This document shows, in pieces, positions 26,528-34,494 of a stretch of 64,000 nt of DNA. The position numbers were made by a program, and so were the translations under genes. Below the pieces are notes generated by a model that was given only the letters and a program-made list of their open reading frames with translations, ran no database searches and was not told where the DNA came from. Position 1 is the first letter of the stretch. The number at the start of each line of letters is the position of its first letter. The DNA comes from VRUE01 sp963720805 (lineage in GTDB: Bacteria; Actinomycetota; Thermoleophilia; Solirubrobacterales; 70-9), in the NCBI GenBank assembly GCA_963720805.1, contig CAVRGT010000007.1:124001-188000 (forward strand), given 5' to 3'.

Positions 26528-27658
26528 CGCCTTCTCATACACGCGGTACTTCTTGACCACCTCGCCACCCATCCCCTCCATCGCCCGGTTCATCGCCTTG
26601 TTGGTCTCGAGGATCCAGCCCATCTCGCCACCTTCGATCAGGCCCGGCCCGGCGGCGGTCTCGAGGTGCTTGAGGTAGAGGCCGGCGGCGACGCCGCTGT
26701 GGCGGTACTCGTGCTTGACGCCGAGTGCGAAGACGCGCAGCTGATCGATCTTGCGCCTGGCGAGCAGAAACCTGAGCCAGCCGAAGGGAAGCAGGCGGCC
26801 ATTCAGCTTGGCCATTGCCTGGTTGATGTCGGGCAGGGTGAGGGCGGCGCCAACAGGCTCGCCGTCCTTCTCGGCGATGTAGGCCCAATCCTCGTCGAGG
26901 ACCTGCTTGAGCAGCTTGGCGTGAAACTCGATCTCGGCGTCGGTGGCGGGGACGAAGCCCCAGTTGCTGCCCCAGGCCTCGTTGTAGACCTCGCTGAAGG
27001 CGCGCATCTCGGCCGGCAGGTTGCGCAGGCTGATGTTGCGGATCACCACCCCTTCCTCGCGCAGCGCCTTCTCGGCCGCGGCGTGGATCGAGGGATCGAA
27101 GCGCTCGCCCTCCTTGAGGTCGCCGAACTGCAGTTCCCACATCAGCAGGTCCATCGCCTTGCCGAAGCCGTCGGCCTCGATCAGCTCCTTGTAGAACGGC
27201 GGGTGCCAGTTCTCGAGGATCATCGGCCGCCGCTCGTAGCCCTCGATCAGGACGCCGATCTCGTCGTTGGTGGTGAAGTCCATCGGGCCGAGCAGGCGAC
27301 TGCGGCCCATGCCGCGCGCCCACTCGCTCGCCGCCCCGAGCAGCGCCGCGGTGACCTCGCGATCCTCGACGGTCTCAAAGAAGCCGAACATCGCGTCGCT
27401 GCCGCCCTGGGTCTCGTCCCAGTTGCGATCGATCTGGGCGCTGATGCGGCCAACCGGCTCGCCGGCTCGCTCGGCGATGAAGAGCTCGGCCTCGCCGTGC
27501 TCGAACCAGGGGTTCTTCTCGCGGTTGAGGAACTCCATCCGCTCGAAGATCAGCGGCGCCACCCACTGCGGGTGGTCGCGGTGCAGCCGGAACGGCACCT
27601 TGACGAAGCGCTTCAGCTCGCGCCTGCCACGGACCGGCTTGATAACCACGCTCGCCAC
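26495..27658 (-). CDS. GNAT-fold acyltransferase, bacterial ceramide-synthase-like
   Basis: 387 residues from GTG 27656-27658 (GTG 27647-27649 also possible). N-terminal FRLHRDHPQWVAPLIFERME and NPWFEHGEAELFIAERAGEP, central LGPMDFTTNDEIGVLIEGYE, and a second GNAT-like half with AEKDGEPVGAALTLPDIN match a family of ~380-residue N-acyltransferases that includes the bacterial ceramide synthase of Caulobacter, as far as I can judge by eye. It is divergent, 24 bases apart, from a serine-palmitoyltransferase-like gene, which supports a sphingoid-base N-acylation role. Its last ~10 residues (LTDSPDRGSA) and stop come from palindromic element 1. Confidence 0.72.
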   Translation of the reverse strand: MASVVIKPVRGRRELKRFVKVPFRLHRDHPQWVAPLIFERMEFLNREKNPWFEHGEAELFIAERAGEPVGRISAQIDRNWDETQGGSDAMFGFFETVEDREVTAALLGAASEWARGMGRSRLLGPMDFTTNDEIGVLIEGYERRPMILENWHPPFYKELIEADGFGKAMDLLMWELQFGDLKEGERFDPSIHAAAEKALREEGVVIRNISLRNLPAEMRAFSEVYNEAWGSNWGFVPATDAEIEFHAKLLKQVLDEDWAYIAEKDGEPVGAALTLPDINQAMAKLNGRLLPFGWLRFLLARRKIDQLRVFALGVKHEYRHSGVAAGLYLKHLETAAGPGLIEGGEMGWILETNKAMNRAMEGMGGEVVKKYRVYEKALTDSPDRGSA

Positions 27659-27682
27659 GGGTCCGGAACCTACACTTCCCGC

Positions 27683-28942
27683 ATGAGCGAAACCGCCAGG
27701 ACCCCAGTCGACGTCTTCGAGAAGGCCCGCAGCCACGACCGCCTCGAGCAGCTGGAAGCGGCCAAGGAGCACGACCTCCTCCCCTACTTCCGCCTGCTCA
27801 CCTCGCAGGCCGGCCCGGTGGTCGAGATGGAAGGGCGCGAGATGATCATGCTCGGCTCCAACAACTACCTCGGCCTGACCGGCGACGAGCGGGTCAAGCA
27901 GGCGGCGCGCGACGCCCTCGAGACCTACGGCACCGGCGTCACCGGCTCGCGCCTGCTCAACGGCACCACACCGCTGCACGTGGCGCTGGAGACGGAGCTG
28001 GCCGAGTGGATGGGGAGCGAGGACGCGATCGTCTTCTCGACCGGCTACCAGTCGAACCTGGGCACGATCGGGACGATCCTCGAGCCGGGCGACACGGTGA
28101 TCGTCGACTCCGGCGACCACGCCTCGATCCTCGACGGCTGCCGCCTCTCCGGCGCCAAGCTGCGGCCCTTCCGCCACAACCGCATGGACAAGCTGGAGAA
28201 GATGCTGCAGCGCGCCGGCGAGGACGGGGGCGGCGTGCTCGTCGTCGTCGACGGCGTCTTCTCGATGGAGGGCGACGTCTGCGACCTGCCGCGAGTCGTC
28301 GAGCTCTGCAAGGGCTACGGCGCCCGCCTGATGGTCGACGAGGCGCACGGGGCCGGCGTCCTCGGCGCTCGCGGCGCCGGCGCCTGCGAGCTCTTCGGGC
28401 TCGAGGACGAGGTCGACCTGCGCATGGGCACCTTCTCCAAGAGCCTCGCCTCCTGCGGCGGCTTCGTCGCCGGACCGGCCGACGTGATCGAGTACCTGCG
28501 GATCTCCTCGCGCTCCTTCGTCTTCAGCGCCTCGGCGGTGCCGGCGGCGGTGGGGGCGGCGCTGGAGGCGCTGCGGGTGATCCGCTCGGAGGGACCGCAG
28601 CTCTTCGAGGCCCTGCTCGCCAACGCCGAGTACCTGCGCGAGGGACTGCGCCACCTCGGCCTCGAGGTGATCGAGCCGGGCACCCTCCCCGACGGCACCG
28701 TGGCGACGACGCCGGTGGTGCCGGTCGTGGTCGGCGACGACTGGCAGGCGGTGCTGCTCTGGAAGGCACTCTTCGACGCCGGCGTCTACACCAACGTCGC
28801 GATCCATCCCGCCGTCGGGCCCGCGGGCGCCCTCTTGCGCACGAGCCTGATGGCGACCCACGAGCGCGAGCACCTCGACGCCGCATTGGGAACGATCGCC
28901 AGAGTGATCGAGAACTTTCCCGAACTACCCCGCTCGGGGTAG
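27683..28942 (+). CDS. Alpha-oxoamine synthase, serine palmitoyltransferase-like
   Basis: 419 residues from ATG 27683. A PLP-dependent fold-I enzyme that condenses an amino acid with an acyl-CoA. The N-terminus EGREMIMLGSNNYLGLTGDE, the stretch YGTGVTGSRLLNGTTPLHVA and the PLP-lysine motif GTFSKSLASCGGFVAG look like bacterial serine palmitoyltransferases rather than KBL or BioF, whose lysine motif is usually TLGKALG. Length (~420) also fits. The divergent neighbour is a ceramide-synthase-like acyltransferase. Together they suggest sphingolipid-type or capnine-type lipid synthesis; the reductase for the keto group is not in the window. KBL or BioF remain alternatives. Confidence 0.8.
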   Translation: MSETARTPVDVFEKARSHDRLEQLEAAKEHDLLPYFRLLTSQAGPVVEMEGREMIMLGSNNYLGLTGDERVKQAARDALETYGTGVTGSRLLNGTTPLHVALETELAEWMGSEDAIVFSTGYQSNLGTIGTILEPGDTVIVDSGDHASILDGCRLSGAKLRPFRHNRMDKLEKMLQRAGEDGGGVLVVVDGVFSMEGDVCDLPRVVELCKGYGARLMVDEAHGAGVLGARGAGACELFGLEDEVDLRMGTFSKSLASCGGFVAGPADVIEYLRISSRSFVFSASAVPAAVGAALEALRVIRSEGPQLFEALLANAEYLREGLRHLGLEVIEPGTLPDGTVATTPVVPVVVGDDWQAVLLWKALFDAGVYTNVAIHPAVGPAGALLRTSLMATHEREHLDAALGTIARVIENFPELPRSG

Positions 28943-28945
28943 TTT
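28923..28945 (+). terminator. Hairpin over the alpha-oxoamine synthase stop codon
   Basis: Perfect arms AACTACCCCG / CGGGGTAGTT with a 2-base spacer, ending in TTT. It spans the TAG stop at 28940-28942. The T run is short, so it may be a weak terminator or an mRNA-stabilising hairpin. Confidence 0.5.
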
Positions 28946-29033
28946 CGGGCCTGTCCGAAACGGGGCAGATCAAAACGCCCACGAAAAAGGTGCTCTTAGC
29001 GAACGACCTGGGGCGGCATTCCATCCGACGGGG

Positions 29034-29063
29034 TTGACTGCCTCGGCCTCGAACGCATAGCTT
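29034..29063 (+). promoter_or_regulatory. Candidate sigma-70-type promoter for the IHF gene
   Basis: TTGACT at 29034-29039 and a weak -10 TAGCTT about 18 bases on, inside the 253-base gap 28943-29195 that otherwise shows no gene. A GGAGGAG ribosome site precedes the GTG start at 29196. Confidence 0.35.
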
Positions 29064-29195
29064 GGCCAAGCGCCGACCGCATCCCGGGGCAGGGAAGCGA
29101 ATGGTGGAGCACTCAACTCAGCCAGGCCGAGGTTCGCCCCTCCGGTTCGGTGCGCAGAGCTACCCAGTTAATGAACCTCGAATGGAGGAGTCCCC

Positions 29196-29552
29196 GTGGA
29201 CGCAGCTTCGATCGCCCCTGCTCAGACGACCGCTTCCGTAATCCAGGCCCCGCAGCACATGCAGGCGCTTGCTCGCGCCAACCGCGTGCGACTTGCGCGG
29301 GCAGAGCTCAAGCGCTCGATTTCACGAGGTGACGTCGACGCGGCGGACGTTGTGCGCGAGTGTCCCTGGGAGACCGAGAGCATGACCCTGGCCGAGCTGC
29401 TGACCAGCCAGCGCCGCTGGGGCCGCACCCGCGCCCGCAAGTTCCTGCTCGGCCTCGCCCTCAACGAGAACAAGAAGCTGGGCACGCTGACCTCGCGCCA
29501 GCGCTCACTGCTCTCCTCCGAACTGTCTTCGCGCGAGTCGGTACTGGTCTGA
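29196..29552 (+). CDS. Actinobacterial-type integration host factor (mIHF/sIHF-like)
   Basis: 118 residues from GTG 29196, preceded by GGAGGAG. The C-terminal ~70 residues match the helix-turn-helix-containing actinobacterial IHF: TLAELLTSQRRWGRTRARKF then LLGLALNENKKLGTLTSRQR, where the RWGRTRA segment corresponds to the G-x-G/R-A DNA-binding turn. The N-terminal helix ANRVRLARAELKRSISRG is the usual lead helix. It should be a nucleoid-associated protein shaping chromosome architecture. It stands alone, and a palindromic element begins two bases after its stop. Confidence 0.85.
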   Translation: MDAASIAPAQTTASVIQAPQHMQALARANRVRLARAELKRSISRGDVDAADVVRECPWETESMTLAELLTSQRRWGRTRARKFLLGLALNENKKLGTLTSRQRSLLSSELSSRESVLV

Positions 29553-29553
29553 G

Positions 29554-29669
29554 AAAGCCCAATCCGGCAGGGGTTCCGCTTAACTTTTTGGATGGAGCGG
29601 AGCCTGCTGGCGCCGCAAGGTTGGCGCCCAAAAAGTGCAAGACGCTCCACCCCTGCCGGATTGGGCTTT
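29554..29669. repeat. Palindromic element copy 2 (conserved core, private arms)
   Basis: Perfect 21-base arms (AAAGCCCAATCCGGCAGGGGT on the left, written here as AAAGCCCAATCCGGCAGGGG plus T) at 29554-29574 and 29649-29669. The core is that of copy 1 in the reverse orientation: TTCCGCTTAACTTTTTGG near 29575 and CCAAAAAGTGCAAGACGCTC near 29628. Only the inner CCGGCAGGGG of the arm matches copy 1; the outer parts differ but pair perfectly with each other. It separates the ends of the convergent IHF and membrane protein genes, and its outer edge overlaps the TAA of the latter. Confidence 0.87.
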
Positions 29670-30075
29670 AGCTGCCGAAACCGCCCAGCTTGAAGGACAG
29701 GCCCCCGGAGGCCCTCTGGAAGGCGCGACGGAGGACGAGGAAGGTTGCAAGGAAGGCGACGGCGCCGGCGGCAAGGCAGATCGCCAGGATCAGGCCGGCC
29801 AGGTAGAAGAGGGCGCCGGTGACGAGGACGAAGACGGTGCCGGCGAGCAGGGTGGTGTGGGAGCGGTAGCCGGCGAAGTGCTCGATCGCCGCGGTGGCCA
29901 TGCCGCCAAGGCCGGCGAGGACCACGCCGAGGGCGATCGCGGTGACGCCGCCGCCGAAGAACCCGATCGCCAGGGAAACGATTCCGGCGAGCACGGTCAG
30001 CTCGACCAACGGGAAGTTGCCCCAGGGCGCCGGTGGCCGCTGCTCTGGGCCCGGTCTATCGCTCAACGGCCGCAA
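29668..30075 (-). CDS. Four-helix membrane protein, function unknown
   Basis: 135 residues, probable TTG start at 30073-30075. Four hydrophobic helices are visible (VELTVLAGIVSLAIGFFGGG; VTAIALGVVLAGLGGMATAA; LLAGTVFVLVTGALFYLAG; LAAGAVAFLATFLVLR), then a short Gly-rich tail. It overlaps the upstream gene by 20 bases and is probably translated from the same mRNA. No family recognised. Confidence 0.6.
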   Translation of the reverse strand: MRPLSDRPGPEQRPPAPWGNFPLVELTVLAGIVSLAIGFFGGGVTAIALGVVLAGLGGMATAAIEHFAGYRSHTTLLAGTVFVLVTGALFYLAGLILAICLAAGAVAFLATFLVLRRAFQRASGGLSFKLGGFGS

Positions 30076-30550
30076 GCCGTCCGGATAACGGGCATCCGGA
30101 GGAAACCTTGACAGCCCACCAGCCCATCAGCACGCCCAGTGGACCGAGGCGCGGCCGCGAGTGCCAGTGGCCGCATCCCGGCTCGCCGACGTCGGCACGC
30201 GAGATCCGCAGCCACTTGTGCTCGGCCGGCGCCGCCAGCATGTCCTTGAGCAGCTCGCGATTGCGGGTCTCCAGTTCCTCCTGCTCGCGCAGGGCCTCGC
30301 GCGCGACGGAGATCCGCTCGGCCAGGGCATCGCGCACCTGCTCGAGCTCCTCGAGCCTGGCGACCCGGGGCACGGCAAAGCTGGCCGGGACCTCGGTGTC
30401 GAGCGTGAGGCGCGGGAAGGCCTCGGCGCAGAGGCGGGACAGCTCGTGCTCGAGACGACCCACCTGACGGCGCAGCTCAGCGCGCGCGAGGCGCTCGTCG
30501 CCTCCCACTCGAAACGCCTGGAGTGTGTCTCGATCGAGCAGATCCGGCAT
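30056..30550 (-). CDS. Coiled-coil protein, function unknown
   Basis: 164 residues from ATG 30548-30550. The middle is a long heptad-type helix (ARLEELEQVRDALAERISVA then REALREQEELETRNRELLKD), followed by a short motif EHKWLRISRADVGEPGCGHW and a C-terminal hydrophobic patch (LGPLGVLMGWWAV). The C-G-H-W motif recurs in actinobacterial proteins of unknown role. Overlaps the downstream membrane protein gene. Confidence 0.6.
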   Translation of the reverse strand: MPDLLDRDTLQAFRVGGDERLARAELRRQVGRLEHELSRLCAEAFPRLTLDTEVPASFAVPRVARLEELEQVRDALAERISVAREALREQEELETRNRELLKDMLAAPAEHKWLRISRADVGEPGCGHWHSRPRLGPLGVLMGWWAVKVSSGCPLSGRLAAVER

Positions 30551-30625
30551 AAAACTCGAATCGAGTGTAGATCACAGCGCCGCGGCCGAAAACGATGAAC
30601 CCGTTAAGGAGCTCTCAACAAGCGA

Positions 30626-31297
30626 TCAGGCCGCGATTGCCGCGCCGGCGATCCAAAGCGCCTCGTCAACCGCCGCTTGGGGCACTCCCTTGACCTGCAC
30701 CGCGACGATCGCGATCTGACCGGCGTCGGGGTCGAGCTCTTGATCGGCCGTCGGCCCGCCGAATAGCAGCGCCTGCGGGGCCCGGCCGTCGGCAATCGTC
30801 AACGTTCCCTGGGCCAGCTTCGCCGGCTTGCCCGGCAGCGCCTCGCCCGGCGCCGAGTCGCGGATGCAGAGCTCGCCCCGAAGCTTGGTCGTGTCGAAGA
30901 CGCGCAGGGCGATGCCGGTCTCGACCGTGGCGATCGTAAGCGCGTCGGCCGGCATGCCACGACTGACGAAGGCGCCGTCGTGGAGGCGATCGAGGGCGAG
31001 CTGCTCGACCGGGGTGCGCGTGTGGTCGGGGTCGAGGCCGATCTGGCGGAAGAAGACCCGGTAGGCCCAGGGGATCGGCCGCTCTCGCATGTGGATCGCG
31101 TGCGAACCGTAGAAGCGATCGGAGAGGTCGCGCAATCGCCGCCGCACCGGCTCGGGACTGTGCGACCGCTTGCTCTCCAGCTCGACCCAGGCGATGCCCA
31201 GGCCGGGGAACTCGGCGGCGATGTGCGGGGCGACCCAGCCCTGCTTGGGCAGGGGCTCTGAGCCGAGGTCCGATCCGCCGGCTTCGGTGTCGGCCAC
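30626..31297 (-). CDS. B3/B4 tRNA-editing-like domain protein
   Basis: 223 residues from GTG 31295-31297. The sequence DLSDRFYGSHAIHMRERPIP then WAYRVFFRQIGLDP and ALRVFDTTKLRGELCIRDSA is the stand-alone form of the B3/B4 domain found in the PheRS beta subunit, where it edits mischarged tRNA or binds it. Free-standing versions may edit in trans or modify small molecules; the substrate is unknown. It is the last gene of the minus-strand operon that starts with the MlaE-type permease at 37002, overlapping its upstream neighbour's stop. Confidence 0.85.
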   Translation of the reverse strand: MADTEAGGSDLGSEPLPKQGWVAPHIAAEFPGLGIAWVELESKRSHSPEPVRRRLRDLSDRFYGSHAIHMRERPIPWAYRVFFRQIGLDPDHTRTPVEQLALDRLHDGAFVSRGMPADALTIATVETGIALRVFDTTKLRGELCIRDSAPGEALPGKPAKLAQGTLTIADGRAPQALLFGGPTADQELDPDAGQIAIVAVQVKGVPQAAVDEALWIAGAAIAA

Positions 31298-31963
31298 TCA
31301 GCTGCCCTCCGCCACCCGCGTCGCCTTCAGCAGGTCGTCGATCCGAGCTTCCAGTTGCGCCGTGGTGAGTTCGCCGATGCTCGCCTCCTGCAGGGTCCCG
31401 CCGGGGTACACGTAGGCGAAGGTCGGGCAGAGGCCGACCCGGTAGAGACCGGCGACGGCACCGTCGCGGTCATAGCCGACCGGCATCTTCCAGCCGTTGC
31501 GCTCGATCAGTTCGCGAACCGTGCCGCGGTCGTCGCGAATGTCAAGCGAGAGGAAATTCACCCGCCCACGGTAACGCCGATAGACGCGATCGACCACGCT
31601 CTGTTGGTCGGTGCAGTCGTTGCCGCCGCGCGAGAACCAGAACGAGATCACCAGCGGGCGGCCGAAGAGGTCACAGACCCGGATCGCACCCGGGGTGGAG
31701 ATGCGGCAGGCCGGCTCGCGCCGGGCCGACCGCGGGCACGGCGTCTGCGCGGTTTCGCAATCGTCCTGGGCAACGTTCGCGTCCCCTTCCAAGTCCGCCG
31801 ACCCGTTCACCCGCGGCACGGCGAACTCGGGCAGCGGCCAACGACTGGCGAGCTTGTCCAGCCCCAACGTGCCTTCGTCCTTGTGCTGGAGCGTGTTGAC
31901 ACCGGCAATCACGATGATCGCCGCGAAGATCAGGCCGACGAGAAGCGAGTAGCGATCCCTCAC
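31298..31963 (-). CDS. Membrane-anchored thioredoxin-fold (TlpA/ResA-like) protein lacking the CxxC
   Basis: 221 residues from GTG 31961-31963. One N-terminal membrane helix (LLVGLIFAAIIVIAGVNTL), then a thioredoxin-like domain: PLVISFWFSRGGNDCTDQQS occupies the usual active-site position but has GGNDC in place of CxxC, leaving a single Cys. Later elements (VGYDRDGAVAGLYRVGLCPT, FAYVYPGG) fit the fold. A Cys-rich insert (DDCETAQTPCPRS) precedes the active site. It overlaps both flanking genes by 1-4 bases and belongs to the lipid-transport-like operon. It may be a chaperone or one-Cys redox protein rather than a disulfide reductase. Confidence 0.75.
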   Translation of the reverse strand: MRDRYSLLVGLIFAAIIVIAGVNTLQHKDEGTLGLDKLASRWPLPEFAVPRVNGSADLEGDANVAQDDCETAQTPCPRSARREPACRISTPGAIRVCDLFGRPLVISFWFSRGGNDCTDQQSVVDRVYRRYRGRVNFLSLDIRDDRGTVRELIERNGWKMPVGYDRDGAVAGLYRVGLCPTFAYVYPGGTLQEASIGELTTAQLEARIDDLLKATRVAEGS

Positions 31964-34494
31964 CGCTCCTCCAACCAGACGAGCGCGGCGGGCAGGGCCA
32001 CCATCACCCCGAGCAGCGCCACTCCGAGGTCGATCACGGTGACGAAGCCGAAGTCCCGCAGCATGCTGACATCGCTGGCAATCAGCACCGCGAAACCGGC
32101 GATGACCGTCACCGCGGAAGCAAAAACGGACGGCCCGGTGCGGGCGTAAGCCGCCCGGATCGCCTCGGCAACCCCCAGCCCACCACCGCGCTCTTCGCGA
32201 AAACGAGCGACCAGGATCACGCTGAACTCCGTGGCAATCGCAATCGTAAGCGCGCCGAGAGCCGCCGACATCGGGTTGAGCGGGATCTGGCTGAGCCAGA
32301 GAACGAACGAGGACCAGCCGGTGGCGAGCAGCACCGGAATCAGCGGCACAAGCGCCCGTACGAACGAGCGGTAAGCCGCCAGCAGCGCGAGCGCCACTGC
32401 GGCAAGCCCCGCCAGGGTCAACCAGTAACGGCTACTGGATAGATCCGATGCGGCTGCCGCAGTGATCACGGGTAGCCCAGCGAAGCGAACCTTGACTCCT
32501 GCTGGTGGTCCTCCCGGCGATCCGGGTTCACCCACCGCCGCTCGCACCCGCGAGATCACGGCCTGCTGGCCCTGAAGCGACTGCGAGCGAATCCCGAAGC
32601 TGAGCAGCGCAAGATGACCTGGCAATCCTGTCTTCGCGTTCACGGGTGCGAGTTGTTCGAGGTCATAGGGAGGCAGTTCCCTCAAGGTCGCACGGATTTC
32701 ATTCCGCTTCAGTTGTTCTTTTCTTTTGCTGCTGACCAGAAAGTCAGACAACGCCGGCCCTGGGCAGACTTCAGCCTTCAAGCAACTCGGTTGCGGCCCC
32801 GAGAACCCGTTTTCGTCGAGGACCCGCTGCTTGAACTCAGCCATCCACTCAATCGTCGGCGGATCGGAGAGATCCGGAGCTTCCACCGCCACCTGAAGCT
32901 GTCCCGCAACCCCCGTCGCGTCCTGAACACGTTCCAAGTCCTTGATCTCACGCAGTCCCCGCGGCCCCAACGACTGCACATCGGACACCGTCTCGATCTG
33001 CGTGCCCATCCCCCACCCGATCACCGCAAGGAAGGCGCCGATCGCAAGCACTCGCCGCGGATGGCCTAGCGCGAGTTCTACGAGTCGCTCGGACGAGAGG
33101 AGGGGGTGCCCCTCCGCTTGCTGGGTTTTTCGCCTGGCGCGCAGCTTCACTCGCCAAGTGGTCTGTGCGAAAAAGAGGACGCCGCGCGCATCCGGGGCAC
33201 CCCCTCCTCTCGTCGCGGGTCGCAGGCTCAGCGCGGCAAAGCCGACAACGAACGCCAAGACGAGACCGATGGCGATCCCCAGGATGAGGAGTACTCCGAA
33301 GCCGCGAACCATCGGAATCGGCGAGAGTTGAAGCGCGAGGAAGCCCGCGGCGGTCGCGAGGCAGGCGATTGCAATCGTGGGACCCGCGCGACCGGCCGCC
33401 GAGCGAGCCGCATCGAGAGGGCTCGCCCCGTCAGCTGATGCCTCGTCGAAGCGCGCCTGCAACTGGATCGCGTAGTCGACGACGAGCCCGATCAGGATCG
33501 GCAGGGTCGCGATCGAGGCGATCGTCAGCGAGCCACCGAAGAGATCCAGCAAGCCGAAGGTGAGCGCCGCTGCTGCAAGTGCGATCGCGAGGGGCAATAG
33601 CCGGAAGCGCGAGTGGAAGACCAGAAGCAGCACGAGGGCCATAACGGCAACCGCGACGGCGAAAAGAATGAGGAGCGCTTCCTTTAGTGCACCTGTGATT
33701 CCTTCGAGCACGATCGGAGCACCCGAGATCGTGTAGCTGCCCTTGTGTAGTGCAAAGCACGCCTCGGGTTCACCCTTAAAGGAGCAGGCGTGGCGGGGAG
33801 TCGTGTCGTAGACCGCTTCGCGGATCAGAGCGAGGGCACGACTGCGTTCGGACGGGCTGAGATCGGGCCGCAGGCGCAGGACGATCTGGGTCGAGTGGTT
33901 GTTCGGGAAGAGGTAGGCGAGCTTTGACTTCGGCGTGCCGCGGGAGCGGCGCAGGTCGAAGACGACGGCGGCGATGAATTCGGGATTGCCGATCGCCGGG
34001 GCGCTGGTGATGCCGTAACGCGCCGCGACCTGGAGCAGGAATTCGCGCAGCTGGTCGGGCGGGACGCTCGTCGCCAGCCGTTGCAGCTGTTCGTCGATCT
34101 GGATCACCGCCTCGTTGAGGAAGGTCCCGGGCCCAGCGAGGTACTGGACCGGGTGCATCGCGGCGATTTCCGCGCACGGACCCGGAATCGGCTTGGCCCC
34201 CTTTGGCACCCTGCCCGAGAGACAGCCCTCCAGCCGCAGGAGCTTCTCCAGGTTGCGGGTCAGGATCAGTTCCTGTAGATCCCCTTCGGCGACCACGACG
34301 ACGGGTTCTTCGCCGAAGACTTCGCGCACCCGTTCGGTGGCGCGATAGCTCTCGCTGTCGCGATCGACCAGGGTGTCGGTGCCGGCGTCGGTCGAGAGCT
34401 GGGTCGCCGCGACCGCAGCCGCGATTGAGAGCAGTGCAGCAACCGCCAGGACCGGCCGCGCGTGGCGGACAGCCCAAACCGCGATCGCGCTCAA
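31960..34494 (-). CDS. RND-superfamily (MMPL/HAE3-type) exporter with an in-frame palindromic insert
   Basis: 844 residues from TTG 34492-34494. Two repeats of a large periplasmic domain plus a six-helix block, as in MMPL or hopanoid/lipid-exporting RND proteins (block 1 around LLVFHSRFRLLPLAIALAAA and ATLPILIGLVVDYAIQLQAR; block 2 at ALGALTIAIATEFSVILVAR). Residues ~428-468, in the cytoplasmic link after the first block, are encoded by palindromic element 4 and are Arg/Gly-rich. The gene overlaps those on both sides and follows MlaE/MlaF-type genes, so it likely exports a lipid or other hydrophobic compound. Confidence 0.88.
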   Translation of the reverse strand: MSAIAVWAVRHARPVLAVAALLSIAAAVAATQLSTDAGTDTLVDRDSESYRATERVREVFGEEPVVVVAEGDLQELILTRNLEKLLRLEGCLSGRVPKGAKPIPGPCAEIAAMHPVQYLAGPGTFLNEAVIQIDEQLQRLATSVPPDQLREFLLQVAARYGITSAPAIGNPEFIAAVVFDLRRSRGTPKSKLAYLFPNNHSTQIVLRLRPDLSPSERSRALALIREAVYDTTPRHACSFKGEPEACFALHKGSYTISGAPIVLEGITGALKEALLILFAVAVAVMALVLLLVFHSRFRLLPLAIALAAAALTFGLLDLFGGSLTIASIATLPILIGLVVDYAIQLQARFDEASADGASPLDAARSAAGRAGPTIAIACLATAAGFLALQLSPIPMVRGFGVLLILGIAIGLVLAFVVGFAALSLRPATRGGGAPDARGVLFFAQTTWRVKLRARRKTQQAEGHPLLSSERLVELALGHPRRVLAIGAFLAVIGWGMGTQIETVSDVQSLGPRGLREIKDLERVQDATGVAGQLQVAVEAPDLSDPPTIEWMAEFKQRVLDENGFSGPQPSCLKAEVCPGPALSDFLVSSKRKEQLKRNEIRATLRELPPYDLEQLAPVNAKTGLPGHLALLSFGIRSQSLQGQQAVISRVRAAVGEPGSPGGPPAGVKVRFAGLPVITAAAASDLSSSRYWLTLAGLAAVALALLAAYRSFVRALVPLIPVLLATGWSSFVLWLSQIPLNPMSAALGALTIAIATEFSVILVARFREERGGGLGVAEAIRAAYARTGPSVFASAVTVIAGFAVLIASDVSMLRDFGFVTVIDLGVALLGVMVALPAALVWLEER
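33092..33214. repeat. Palindromic element copy 4 (divergent), in frame inside the RND gene
   Basis: Perfect 21-base arms at 33092-33112 (GACGAGAGGAGGGGGTGCCC plus C) and 33194-33214. Inside, TCCGCTT..GGGTTTTTCG (from 33113) and CGAAAAAGAGGACGC (from ~33168) correspond to the core ends of the other copies, but the centre has diverged. Length is 123 bases, a multiple of three, and the host frame stays open across it. Confidence 0.72.

Noticed and set aside
26406..29669. Elements 1 and 2 as ordinary bidirectional terminators only
   Set aside because: Position between convergent genes fits, but two sister copies lie inside coding sequences, and the long conserved centre is not needed for termination.
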